Positions 1 to 7,909 of a stretch of DNA of 19,026 bases are shown here, piece by piece. The stretch is from Clostridium sp. UBA6640. GTDB lineage: Bacteria; Bacillota; Clostridia; Clostridiales; Clostridiaceae. Position 1 is the stretch's first letter, and each line of letters starts with the position of its first letter. A program made the position numbers and the translations under genes. The notes beneath the pieces are model-generated. The model did no database searches. It was not told where the DNA came from and saw only the letters and a program-made list of their open reading frames with translations. The stretch is taken from positions 1-19,026 of the forward strand of contig NZ_DKLM01000163.1 of NCBI RefSeq assembly GCF_002455975.1, read 5' to 3'.

Positions 1-62
1 AGAATTTTTGTTATGGAAATTAAAATCATGCATAAGCTGAATTTTCATTGTGGAACCCTATA
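1..62 (+). repeat. Dispersed 62-bp repeat, left-end copy
   Basis: This stretch matches 18962-19023 in inverted orientation at about 59 of 62 positions by eye, and its first 24 bases recur at 16679-16702. It contains TTATGGAAATTAAAATCATG and ends in CATTGTGGAACCCTATA. It has no coding capacity that I can see. The unit lies at the very edge of the window, so its true left boundary may be outside. It is probably one copy of a dispersed intergenic element; the family name is unknown to me. Confidence 0.8.
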
Positions 63-176
63 TAATGTTTATTAAGATTTCATTAAACTTTTATATGTAA
101 AGAGAAAAATTGAAGAAGTTATATTATAATTAAATTAGTATGAAAAGTTATTACTTAAAGAGGGGAAAAATACGAC

Positions 177-527
177 ATGGATAGTAAAAATATATTATAC
201 ACTGTATTAGCAATAGTTTTAATTATTGTATTAGGACCTAGTATTTTAAGCATATTAGGCGTTGTAATAAGTGGGATATTTATATTAATTATGATTTTAT
301 TATTAGTTATAGTTTTAGCTGTGGCTTATTGGAGATATAAATTTAATAAATCGCAAAAGCAGTTTAATAAAAACTTTGAGAGAAGAAAAGGATATACTAA
401 TAATCCACATGATACTACAAGTTCTCATACATCATATAGTAAATCAAAGGATAGTGGCATAGATTATGGTAATTCTACGATTATTGATGTTGAATATGAG
501 GATACTAAAAAAGAGTCAGATAAGTAG
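177..527 (+). CDS. Small membrane protein of unknown function
   Basis: A 116-residue protein that I do not recognise. Residues about 6-51 are almost entirely hydrophobic and would form one long or two short transmembrane segments, with a Gly-Pro (GPS) break near residue 20 suggesting a hairpin. A basic patch follows (YWRYKFNKSQKQFNKNFERR), then a Ser/Thr/Asp-rich, probably disordered and cytoplasmic tail. The ATG is preceded by AGAGGGGAAA at a suitable distance. The gene is followed at once by an intrinsic terminator, so it is probably monocistronic. It precedes a two-component operon on the same strand, but the terminator argues against co-transcription. A membrane-anchored accessory role is possible but is only a guess. 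Confidence 0.75.
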   Translation: MDSKNILYTVLAIVLIIVLGPSILSILGVVISGIFILIMILLLVIVLAVAYWRYKFNKSQKQFNKNFERRKGYTNNPHDTTSSHTSYSKSKDSGIDYGNSTIIDVEYEDTKKESDK

Positions 528-534
528 TTATAAT

Positions 535-566
535 AGACCACAATTTTTGTGGTCTTGTTTTTAATT
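535..566 (+). terminator. Intrinsic terminator after the small membrane protein gene
   Basis: A perfect 9-bp stem (AGACCACAA with TTGTGGTCT, 3-nt loop) is followed by TGTTTTTAATTTTTTT. It starts 7 bases after the stop codon and separates the small membrane protein gene from the response-regulator operon. Confidence 0.9.
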
Positions 567-651
567 TTTTTAATATTATACTATACATAATTAAGAAAAC
601 AAATAGTTTCATGATTGCTATGTCTTTACGATATTTAGGAGGTGCGGGATA

Positions 652-1341
652 ATGGCTAGAATTTTAATAGTTGAAGATGAAACTTCTATAAGAAAATTTC
701 TTAAAATAAGTTTAAAGAGAGAGAACTTTGAGGTTATAGAAGCAGCAAGCGGAGAGGATGGTATAAAGAAGGCAAGAGAAGAATCGCCAGATGTAGTCAT
801 TCTAGATATAATGCTTCCAGGAATAGATGGATTTAAAGTTTGTGAAATATTAAAAAAAGAGTATGAGGAGTTAGGAATTATAATGCTAACTGCTCGAGGA
901 CAAGATACTGATAGAATAATGGGATTAGAATTTGGAGCAGATCATTATTTAGTAAAGCCATTTAACCCTTTAGAGTTAATTGCTATAATTAACTCATTAC
1001 TTAGAAGAATTAAATATAGCAAAAAAAATCATGATGGCAACTATCTATATTCTAGTAATTTTAAAATAGATTTATATGGTAAAAAAGTTTATAAAAATGA
1101 TATAGAAATTGATTTAACCCCTAAAGAATATATGCTTATGAAAATCTTTATGGAGAATCCTAATAAGGCTTTTAGTAGGGATGAGCTTCTAGATATGGTA
1201 TGGGGATATAATTACATAGGAGAAAACAAAATTATAGATGTCAATATAAGAAGAATAAGAAGTAAAATAGAAGATAATCCATCGGAACCTAAATTTATAG
1301 AAACTATTTGGGGAACAGGATATAGATGGAAGGAGAATTAA
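652..1341 (+). CDS. OmpR/PhoB-family DNA-binding response regulator
   Basis: A 229-residue two-component response regulator of normal length. The receiver domain (about 2-115) has the acidic pair E8/D9, phospho-acceptor D52 (VVILDIMLPGIDG), the switch Thr T80 and invariant K102 (LVKPF). The C-terminal winged-helix DNA-binding domain (about 128-227) has the hallmarks LTPKEYMLM, FSRDELLDMVWG, VDVNIRRIRSKIE-like (here IIDVNIRRIRSKIE) and TIWGTGYRW. The start follows an excellent SD, AGGAGGTGCGGG. The stop is one base from the TTG start of the cognate kinase gene, so the two are translationally coupled. A weak promoter candidate, TTGTTT at 555-560 and TATACT at 577-582 with a 16-bp spacer, lies upstream. 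The regulon is unknown; the downstream lipoprotein gene is the obvious candidate target. Confidence 0.97.
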   Translation: MARILIVEDETSIRKFLKISLKRENFEVIEAASGEDGIKKAREESPDVVILDIMLPGIDGFKVCEILKKEYEELGIIMLTARGQDTDRIMGLEFGADHYLVKPFNPLELIAIINSLLRRIKYSKKNHDGNYLYSSNFKIDLYGKKVYKNDIEIDLTPKEYMLMKIFMENPNKAFSRDELLDMVWGYNYIGENKIIDVNIRRIRSKIEDNPSEPKFIETIWGTGYRWKEN

Positions 1342-1342
1342 G

Positions 1343-2740
1343 TTGGTATCTATTAAGAGAAGAATTTCAGGCAGTTATTTACTTATTATAGTGTTAACTA
1401 TAGTTATTGTTGAGTTAATAATAATAACTGCAATTAAAAGCTATTATTACACAGGACTTAATGATACCCTAAAGAACCAAATAATTATTTCAAGTAATTT
1501 CTATAATACTTATCTTTCTTCTGAAAGAGTACGGGTTAATACAGCTAATGATGTAGATTTATTTTGGGAAAATACTAGTGCACAAGTACAAGTTATTGAT
1601 AAAAACGGTAAAGTGCTTATGGATTCTTTAGGAGTAGATGTAGGAAATATTAATCCTCCAGAAAGGTTAACGGATGTTATAGAAGGTAAAGAAAAAATAG
1701 TAGTAGAAAAATTAGCTATTAATGGAGAGTCGTCTATAAGTATGACTACTGCTCTTAATCATAATGATAAAATAGATGGGGCACTTAGATTTATAGCATC
1801 TACTGCTGAAGTTGACAAAACTGTAGCTAAAGCATCTGAATACGCATTATTAGTAGGAATATTTGTTATAATAGTTTCAAGTATTGTAAGTTTATTTATA
1901 TCGAATAGTATTACTAAGCCACTAAAAAAGATAAGTTATGGTGCAGAAAAAATGGCGGCAGGAGATTTTAGTGAAAAAATACCTAAATTCTTTGATGATG
2001 AGCTTGGAAAATTAGCAGATACTCTTAATTATATGTCAGATGAAATTATGAAAAACGAAAAGCTTAAAAATGAGTTTATTGCTTCTGTATCTCATGAACT
2101 TAGAACGCCGTTAACGTCTATAAAAGGATGGTCAATTGTGCTGAAAGCTTCAGATTTCCAAGATGAAGAAGAAATAAAGGAAGGGTTAGATATAATAGAA
2201 CAGGAAGTAGATAGATTAACTCACTTAGTAGAGGATTTATTGGACTTCTCAAAGCTATTGTCAGGAAAAATAACCCTTAAAAAAGAGAATATAAATTTAA
2301 TGGCATTAATTTTAGCGCTATCAAAACAATTAACACCAAGAGCTAAAAATAAAAATTTAACGTTAAAGACAAATGTTGATGAAAATTTACCGAATATAAT
2401 TGTAGATAAAAATAGAATAAAACAAGTTCTTATAAATATCTTAGATAATGCTATTAAATTTACTCCTGCTGGGGGAGAAATCACTTTTAATGCTAATATT
2501 ATAGAAAATAATATTATAATAAGTATTAAAGATACTGGAATAGGCATTTCACAGGATGAAATACCTAAAGTTAAGGAAAAGTTCTATAAGGGAAAGAATT
2601 CCAACTCTAGTAATGGTATAGGATTATCTGTTTGTGATGAAATTATCCAAATGCATAATGGATCATTAGATATAAAAAGTAAATTAGGGGAAGGTACAAA
2701 AGTTATAATAGCCTTGCCGTTGCAGATTGATAATGATTGA
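1343..2740 (+). CDS. Membrane sensor histidine kinase
   Basis: A 465-residue kinase, the partner of the preceding regulator. Order: transmembrane segment about 10-31; extracytoplasmic sensor domain about 32-165, probably a Cache/PAS-like fold from its QVQVIDKNGKVLMDS segment; second transmembrane segment about 166-187; HAMP about 188-240; HisKA with H-box FIASVSHELRTPLTS and phospho-acceptor H251; HATPase domain with N-box residues N365 and N369 (NILDNAIKFT), G1 box DTGIGIS at 397-403 and G2 box NGIGLSV at 424-430. All catalytic elements are present, so it should be active. The start is TTG, preceded by AGGAG at 1331-1335 inside the last codons of the regulator gene. Its TGA stop lies 11 bases before the lipoprotein ATG, so the three genes form one operon. 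The ligand is unknown. Confidence 0.96.
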   Translation: MVSIKRRISGSYLLIIVLTIVIVELIIITAIKSYYYTGLNDTLKNQIIISSNFYNTYLSSERVRVNTANDVDLFWENTSAQVQVIDKNGKVLMDSLGVDVGNINPPERLTDVIEGKEKIVVEKLAINGESSISMTTALNHNDKIDGALRFIASTAEVDKTVAKASEYALLVGIFVIIVSSIVSLFISNSITKPLKKISYGAEKMAAGDFSEKIPKFFDDELGKLADTLNYMSDEIMKNEKLKNEFIASVSHELRTPLTSIKGWSIVLKASDFQDEEEIKEGLDIIEQEVDRLTHLVEDLLDFSKLLSGKITLKKENINLMALILALSKQLTPRAKNKNLTLKTNVDENLPNIIVDKNRIKQVLINILDNAIKFTPAGGEITFNANIIENNIIISIKDTGIGISQDEIPKVKEKFYKGKNSNSSNGIGLSVCDEIIQMHNGSLDIKSKLGEGTKVIIALPLQIDND

Positions 2741-2751
2741 AGGAGGGGGCT

Positions 2752-4326
2752 ATGAAGAGATTTTTTAAAATGCTTATAGTAAGTTTAATTGCATTAGCTT
2801 TAGTAGCTTGTAATTATGATGAATTTGCAGCAACTAATAAAATATCATCTCCTAAAATTGAGCCATCTCTATTAGGAAAATGGGAAATTGAAACATATAA
2901 GTATTTAAATACAGACGAACCGGAAGATGCTTCTATTAAGCTATGGGTTAATAAAATAATCACATTTAATAAAGATACAATAGTATCTCCAAATGATACT
3001 TTTATTAATCCCAAATATAAGCTAAAAGTAGTGAATTCATTAGAATATATATATAATAAATATGATACTATTCCAGAAAGTTTAGGAATAGAAGAAAATG
3101 AAATTCAAGTATTTACTATTGCATGCTCAAATAATTATTTTATAAATATCATATTATTAAATAATGATGAGGCAATTCTCGAGAAGAATAGTACTTTATA
3201 TTATTTATCAAGGATAGGAAGCGAAGATAAAGGCATTGTTAATAATCATGAATTTAATAGAGGGGTGACTGTAAGCCCTAGTGAAGAAATAACCGCTAAT
3301 AAATTTAAGAGATATCAAAGTGGTGTTATAATTGGACTTAAATCTTATGTAGAAGAAGAATACAATTATCCTTATGGGAATAAAGAAGAAAAGCCTAAGA
3401 CACCTGTTTATAGAACATTATGGATTAGTTATGATGGGCAAGTAAAAGAAATAAAGGAATTACCTTATATATTTTTAGCAAGAAAAAATGGATTTTGGAA
3501 GGTTGACTCTAAACGGATAAAAGGTGATAATCATTTCTATGATTCAATTTCTGCGGCACCTATAGGAAAGACTTCAAAGGCGAAAGTACCTTCACAGGAT
3601 TTTATTAATAGTAGTTCATTTTATATTGAAAAAAGTATAAATTTTATTTCAAATGATTATATATCCTTAGATGTAAAAGGTGAAGGAAATAAAAAGGATG
3701 AAGCTCAGCCATATCAGTATAGTCTTTTAAATACTATACCAATAGATACAATCTATTCTGGTGAGGATCGTGCCATAACTATTTCAGAAGCTATAGGTGA
3801 TAAGGGAGTAGACGCTCTTAAAGTAGCAATTCAAGGAAGTGCTAAAGATAAAGAAAATAACAAAAACTTTGAATTAAAGAATGCAGAACAGTTTAATGGT
3901 TTTGGGCTTGTAAGAAAGAATGGAAAATGGATAATGAAAGGACGAGTAAACTTTTCTAATGATAATCTATCTTATAATTATGGAGAATTTGAAATTCCTA
4001 TATTGATGCCTGAAAGTTTATTAAAGTATGATTCTATATTTGCACCTTGGTCTCAAATAAAACAATCAATACCGCAAGTTAAAGATATATTTTCATCACC
4101 GAATAAAAATATGTCTATTGTTGTTACCGATGAAAGCTTACAAGTTTACCCTATAGCAGGAAATATATTAGAAGAGGCTCCTATTAAGGAATTTAAACTA
4201 AAAGAAAATGAAACTGTTATAATGGCAGAATGGGCAACTGGTGAGTATGTAGATATATGGAATGATCAAGTAAATAAATCGCTGTCTTTAGAAAAGAAAG
4301 CAGAAGAACAAAAAAATGAAAAGTAA
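2752..4326 (+). CDS. Large lipoprotein encoded with the two-component system
   Basis: A 524-residue exported lipoprotein that I cannot assign to a named family. The signal peptide MKRFFKMLIVSLIALALVAC ends in a lipobox with lipidation Cys C20. I chose the ATG at 2752 because the upstream in-frame TTG at 2737 overlaps the SD AAGGAGGGGG and would spoil the signal peptide. Near residues 38-55, PSLLGKWEIETYKYL followed by ITFNKDTI resembles the first strands of small lipocalin-like beta-barrels, which is tentative. Later parts are rich in beta-strand-like alternation with repeated NG-W motifs (KNGFWKVDS, KNGKWIMKG). The C-terminus is charged. It is the last gene of the regulator-kinase-lipoprotein operon and ends in a terminator. 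It may be a cell-surface partner or an output of the sensor kinase, but that is inference from context only. Confidence 0.85.
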   Translation: MKRFFKMLIVSLIALALVACNYDEFAATNKISSPKIEPSLLGKWEIETYKYLNTDEPEDASIKLWVNKIITFNKDTIVSPNDTFINPKYKLKVVNSLEYIYNKYDTIPESLGIEENEIQVFTIACSNNYFINIILLNNDEAILEKNSTLYYLSRIGSEDKGIVNNHEFNRGVTVSPSEEITANKFKRYQSGVIIGLKSYVEEEYNYPYGNKEEKPKTPVYRTLWISYDGQVKEIKELPYIFLARKNGFWKVDSKRIKGDNHFYDSISAAPIGKTSKAKVPSQDFINSSSFYIEKSINFISNDYISLDVKGEGNKKDEAQPYQYSLLNTIPIDTIYSGEDRAITISEAIGDKGVDALKVAIQGSAKDKENNKNFELKNAEQFNGFGLVRKNGKWIMKGRVNFSNDNLSYNYGEFEIPILMPESLLKYDSIFAPWSQIKQSIPQVKDIFSSPNKNMSIVVTDESLQVYPIAGNILEEAPIKEFKLKENETVIMAEWATGEYVDIWNDQVNKSLSLEKKAEEQKNEK

Positions 4327-4329
4327 ATT

Positions 4330-4363
4330 AAAAGACCTATGCTATTGCAATGGGTCTTTTCTT
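4330..4363 (+). terminator. Terminator of the regulator-kinase-lipoprotein operon
   Basis: An 11-bp stem (AAAAGACCTAT with ATGGGTCTTTT, one T-G wobble, 9-nt loop) ends in TCTTTTCTTGTT. It lies 4 bases after the lipoprotein stop codon. The A-rich 5' arm would also give a weaker T-tract in the reverse direction. Confidence 0.85.
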
Positions 4364-4366
4364 GTT

Positions 4367-4591
4367 CCACCTCTGGGGAATTTAATCAATGGAGAATTGA
4401 GAATGGAAAATTGACAATTATAGTGGAAATTAATTCTTACCAATCAATTTCTTTAAATAAATTTTTCTATAAAAGTGACTGAGTCACTTTAAAAAGAAAT
4501 AAATTTAGAACTTCTCTTATAAAAGAGAAGTATCAATAATTCTCCATTGTCAATCATTAATTTTCAATTGTATAAGGGTTCCCCTGAGGTG
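4367..4591 (+). repeat. MITE-like palindromic intergenic element
   Basis: A non-coding element of about 225 bp bounded by imperfect terminal inverted repeats (CCACCTCTGGGGAA at the left, TTCCCCTGAGGTG at the right). Inside these lie a second inverted pair (AATGGAGAATTGAGAATGG... against ...AATTCTCCATTGTCAATC) and two short perfect hairpins: AAAGTGAC/GTCACTTT at 4472-4490 and ACTTCTCTT/AAGAGAAGT at 4510-4531. No reading frame of note is present. The stretch AATTTCTTTAAATAAATTTTT recurs downstream near 4709-4730, so part of the element is duplicated. It looks like a non-autonomous element, but no target-site duplication is evident. Confidence 0.6.
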
Positions 4592-4729
4592 CAGTATAGT
4601 TCGGAGCAAGGCCTAATAACTTTAGCTAATCTTAAGGAGTATCTATTATAATTAAGAATTAAGTATGAAGAATGAAGAATTATGGTTGAAATTATTTTTA
4701 GCCAAAATAATTTCTTTAAATAAATTTTT

Positions 4730-4758
4730 AACCTAGCAATACAATTGCTAGGTTTTTA
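4730..4758 (+). terminator. Orphan intrinsic-terminator-like hairpin
   Basis: A perfect 11-bp stem (AACCTAGCAAT with ATTGCTAGGTT, 3-nt loop) is followed by TTT and ATC. It has the form of a plus-strand terminator, yet the lipoprotein operon already ends at 4363 and no gene lies between. It may be a back-up terminator, the end of an unannotated small RNA, or simply part of the hairpin cluster. Confidence 0.5.
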
Positions 4759-4760
4759 TC

Positions 4761-4787
4761 GTAGTGGCGAACAGTGTTCGCCGCTAC
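4761..4787. repeat. GC-rich 27-nt palindrome
   Basis: GTAGTGGCGAACA and TGTTCGCCGCTAC form a 13-bp hairpin around a single central base, with one G-T wobble. It is markedly more GC-rich than all surrounding DNA, which sets it apart from the AT-rich palindromes beside it. No coding or T-tract context is present. Confidence 0.65.
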
Positions 4788-4794
4788 AGGATCG

Positions 4795-4836
4795 ATTATG
4801 GATATTTCTCAGCAGTAGCTGAGAAATATCCATAAT
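4795..4836. repeat. Long perfect hairpin, reduced form of the 9061-9286 element
   Basis: A 19-bp perfect stem (arms 4795-4813 and 4818-4836) with the loop AGTA. Its left arm resembles 9088-9104 (TTGTGGATAATTCTCAG) and its right arm with flank resembles 9238-9262 (GCTAAGAAATGTCC, then AATTGTGAATT). The hairpin is therefore best read as an internally deleted derivative of that element, with only the two ends left. Confidence 0.6.
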
Positions 4837-4846
4837 TATGAATTAG

Positions 4847-4873
4847 AAAAAGGAGTTCAGCGAACTCCTTTTT
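4847..4873 (-). terminator. Terminator of nrdJ
   Basis: A perfect 12-bp stem (AAAAAGGAGTTC with GAACTCCTTTTT, 3-nt loop) begins 2 bases beyond the nrdJ stop codon in the minus direction. T-runs occur on both strands, so it can also stop plus-strand transcripts arriving from the left. Confidence 0.85.
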
Positions 4874-4875
4874 TA

Positions 4876-7800
4876 TTAGCTGCATCCTGTAGTAGTACCA
4901 CAATCTTGGCAAACCTTACAAGTACCATTCTTCACTAGTCTAGTGCTTGAGCAGTGAGAACAAACCTCAGAATATATTCTTTCACCATCAGGTAAATTAT
5001 CGTTAATTACTAAACTACTAGATATTTCACTTTGAGCGGTAAAATAGTTTCTTTTGGTTATCATCATTATATCCTCACTATCAGGCTTTACCTGGCAGCG
5101 AGAAAAATCTCCAAGCTCTATATCTATAACCTTACTGATTAAATCAGAAATGGAAGTTACATGCTTAATGTATGGATGTTTCTGTACGAAGCCATAAGGT
5201 TCATATTTTTGACCTCTTAACATTCTAGCAATATCCTGTGCAGGTACGTGATATTGAAGCATAACGGAAATTGACTTTGATAGTGAGTTTAATAATCCAG
5301 TAATTATTGTTCCCTCTCTATCTGTTGTTATATAGATCTCTGTAATTGCACCCTGTTCATTTCGATTAACAGTAGTGTATATTTTAACATCCTCTATTTG
5401 TGCAGGATGAGTAGTGCCAACTCTTATGCCTTCAGGCTTTTCACGGGTTGAAATGTTAGAATTTTTTTGTAACTCTTTAGCCTTTTCCAATAGTTGAGCA
5501 TAAGTTAAATCTTCAAGAGTAAGCTTTCTTTCAGAATTTAGAGTTGTGTTTAATGGTTGGCTAGCTTTACATCCATCTCTATATAATGAAATTCCTTTTA
5601 CTCCTAGTTTCCATGAATTAATAACAACCTTCTTGAAATCACCTACTGTTGCATCCTTAGGTAAATTAACTGTTTTAGAAACAGCACCAGAAATCATAGG
5701 AGTTATACTTGCCATCATAAGAACGTGACCCATAGATTCTATAAATCTATCTCCACTTCCACATTTATTTGCGGTATCAAATATAGGAAGATGTTCTTCT
5801 TTAAGATGAGGTGCACCTTCAATTTTTCCATCTACAATTTTTTCATATTCTAAGCCAGCTTCATTAACTATTTCTTTTCTTAGGATATAATCAATTATAT
5901 CTTTGATTTCATCTTCATTATAACCTAGGTTTTCAAGAGAAGCTTCTATAACTGGATTTACAATAGTCATAAATCCACCACCAGATAATTTTTTATATAT
6001 AAAGTGAGAGAAATAAGGTTCAATAGATGTAGCGCCACAATCCATTGCAAAGGAGATAGTTCCTGTTGGTGCAATAACAGATACCTGAGCATTTCTGTAA
6101 CCATATACTTCTCCAAAGGATATAGCTTTACCCCAAAGCTCTTTTAGGGCTTTGCTTATATAATCTAATCCATTATTAGTCAATATTTCATGATTTATTT
6201 CTACAGGAGTATAGTCTAAACCTTCATATTCAGAACCTATAGCTTTAGCTACTCTTGCGTGATTCCTTATAACTTTTAACATATAGTCTTTATTCATTTC
6301 ATACTTCTCAAAAGCTCCTAACTTTTTAGCCATAAGCGCTGAAGTGATATAAGAGCTAGCTGTTAATATACCTATGATACTAGATGAAAAACTTCTAGCT
6401 TCATCTGAATCATATGGGTAACCCATCACCATAAGTAGCGAAGCTAAATTAGAAATTCCAAGTCCAGTAGATCTAAATAAATATGTTTTTCTAGCTATGT
6501 CTTCTGTAGGAAATTGCCCCCAATGTATAGACGCTTCAAGAGCTAATTGTAAGAGTCTCACTAAATGAATATAACCTTCTAAATCAAAAACTTTATTTCT
6601 AACATCATAAAATTTATATACGTTTATTGATGCAAGATTACAGGAAGTGTTATCTAAGAAAGCATATTCTCCGCATGGATTTGTAGAGTTTATTCTATTA
6701 TATTTTGCACCATATAAACCATCTTCTCCAGCAGGGCAAGTATGCCATGCGTTGAAGGTATCATCAAACTGAGGTGCTGGATCAGCACATTTCCAGTCAG
6801 ATAAATTAAAAGAATCCCATAACTCTTTAATTTTAACAGTTTTATTTGCAGAATCATCTGTTCTTCCTTTAAGCTCGATAGTCTCATCTTCATTTTCTGA
6901 AAGATTAATAACTTTTTCCATAAATTCATTGCTTAGTCTAACAGAGTTATTTCCATTTTGTCCTGATACAGTTTCATATGCTTCACCTTCAAAGGTTGCA
7001 TCATATCCCATTTTACCAAGAGCCCTTACTTTATCTTCTTCTTTAGCCTTCCATTCTATAAACTCAAATATTTCTGGATGGTCAATATCTAAGGCAACCA
7101 TTTTAGCAGCACGTCTTGTAGTACCACCAGATTTTATAGCACCAGCATTTCTATCAAGGCCTTTTAAAAAACTCATAACTCCAGAAGAAATTCCTCCACC
7201 AGATAATTTTTCACCTTTTGCCCTAATGGTAGAGTAATTTGTACCTGTACCAGAACCACCCTTAAATAATTTAGTTTCTGTAACATATTGTTCAGAAATA
7301 GAATGTTCTCCAAGTAATTTATCTTCTATAGAAAGTATAAAACAAGCAGAAGCTTGAGTACGAGTATACGCATCTTTACTTTTTACTACTTTAGCTTTTT
7401 TTTCATCATAGTAGAAAGTATCTAAACTATCTGTATCTATATTATAGGCATGTTTTAAGCCTGTATTAAACCATTGTGGAGAATTAGGTGCATACATTTG
7501 ATTCAAAAAGCAGTATGCAAGTTCATCATATAAAATTTCTTTTTCATCTTCGTTATTTATAAGTCCTTCATCAACTAAAGCATCACACCAAAAGTTTACT
7601 ATTCTATGAACTATCATCTTTAAGCTGTTTTCGTATCCAACTTCATTAGGTACCAATGCTTTTTTAAAATACTTAGAAGCAATTATATCACAAGCATTTT
7701 GTGAGTAATCTTTAGGAAACTCTAAATCTTTCATATCAACTAGTACTGCATTACTCTTATAATCTTTTATAAAAACATCAACCTTTTTCCATTCAAACAA

Positions 7801-7878
7801 ATCGTAAACTGTTAAATCTTTATTTTCCGTTAAGGCTTTTGTGTAATATCTTTCTAAAAATTTCTTAATATCGTCCAT
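4876..7878 (-). CDS. nrdJ: Adenosylcobalamin-dependent (class II) ribonucleotide reductase
   Basis: A 1000-residue enzyme that reduces ribonucleotides to deoxyribonucleotides using a radical from coenzyme B12, independent of oxygen; cytoplasmic. The catalytic set is complete: active-site Cys C179 (QASACFILSI), the NPCGE motif with N400, radical Cys C402 and E404, and redox partner C413 eleven residues later, the spacing known for this family. Other family landmarks are FKGGSGTGTNYS (206-216), PTGTISFAMDCG (604-615) and the C-terminal cysteine cluster C973/C976/C987/C990/C993/C999, typical of the zinc-binding, thioredoxin-interacting tail. An in-frame TAG lies 12 bases upstream of this ATG, so this is the only ATG start available. 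It stands alone with its own terminator and an NrdR-box promoter. The best SD lies 36 bases upstream, across a hairpin. Confidence 0.97.
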   Translation of the reverse strand: MDDIKKFLERYYTKALTENKDLTVYDLFEWKKVDVFIKDYKSNAVLVDMKDLEFPKDYSQNACDIIASKYFKKALVPNEVGYENSLKMIVHRIVNFWCDALVDEGLINNEDEKEILYDELAYCFLNQMYAPNSPQWFNTGLKHAYNIDTDSLDTFYYDEKKAKVVKSKDAYTRTQASACFILSIEDKLLGEHSISEQYVTETKLFKGGSGTGTNYSTIRAKGEKLSGGGISSGVMSFLKGLDRNAGAIKSGGTTRRAAKMVALDIDHPEIFEFIEWKAKEEDKVRALGKMGYDATFEGEAYETVSGQNGNNSVRLSNEFMEKVINLSENEDETIELKGRTDDSANKTVKIKELWDSFNLSDWKCADPAPQFDDTFNAWHTCPAGEDGLYGAKYNRINSTNPCGEYAFLDNTSCNLASINVYKFYDVRNKVFDLEGYIHLVRLLQLALEASIHWGQFPTEDIARKTYLFRSTGLGISNLASLLMVMGYPYDSDEARSFSSSIIGILTASSYITSALMAKKLGAFEKYEMNKDYMLKVIRNHARVAKAIGSEYEGLDYTPVEINHEILTNNGLDYISKALKELWGKAISFGEVYGYRNAQVSVIAPTGTISFAMDCGATSIEPYFSHFIYKKLSGGGFMTIVNPVIEASLENLGYNEDEIKDIIDYILRKEIVNEAGLEYEKIVDGKIEGAPHLKEEHLPIFDTANKCGSGDRFIESMGHVLMMASITPMISGAVSKTVNLPKDATVGDFKKVVINSWKLGVKGISLYRDGCKASQPLNTTLNSERKLTLEDLTYAQLLEKAKELQKNSNISTREKPEGIRVGTTHPAQIEDVKIYTTVNRNEQGAITEIYITTDREGTIITGLLNSLSKSISVMLQYHVPAQDIARMLRGQKYEPYGFVQKHPYIKHVTSISDLISKVIDIELGDFSRCQVKPDSEDIMMITKRNYFTAQSEISSSLVINDNLPDGERIYSEVCSHCSSTRLVKNGTCKVCQDCGTTTGCS

Positions 7879-7909
7879 AATATAATGCTAGAAAATATAT
7901 TTCTAGCAT
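7865..7909 (-). CDS. Possible 14-codon leader ORF overlapping the nrdJ start
   Basis: Reads MLEIYFLALYYGRY and stops at TAA 14 bases inside nrdJ, in another frame. Its ATG is ideally placed, 5 bases after the strong SD GGGAGG (7915-7920), whereas nrdJ has no close SD of its own. Translation of this ORF could feed ribosomes to the overlapping nrdJ start. The alternative is that the ORF is incidental and the hairpin at 7885-7909 simply bridges SD and start codon. Real expression is uncertain. Confidence 0.35.
   Translation of the reverse strand: MLEIYFLALYYGRY
7885..7909 (-). promoter_or_regulatory. Hairpin between SD and start codon of nrdJ
   Basis: ATGCTAGAAA and TTTCTAGCAT form a perfect 10-bp stem with a 5-nt loop. 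In the mRNA it lies between the SD at 7915-7920 and the nrdJ ATG at 7878. Folding it out reduces the SD-to-ATG distance from 36 to about 11 nt. It could permit initiation or regulate it. Confidence 0.6.

Noticed and set aside
2737..2751. Upstream in-frame TTG start for the lipoprotein gene
   Set aside because: It overlaps the SD itself and would add charged residues before a clean lipoprotein signal peptide; ATG 2752 is well placed.
6690..7237. Open frames overlapping nrdJ on both strands (79 and 102 codons)
   Set aside because: They lie entirely within a strongly supported coding region, lack convincing SDs and have biased composition typical of shadow frames.
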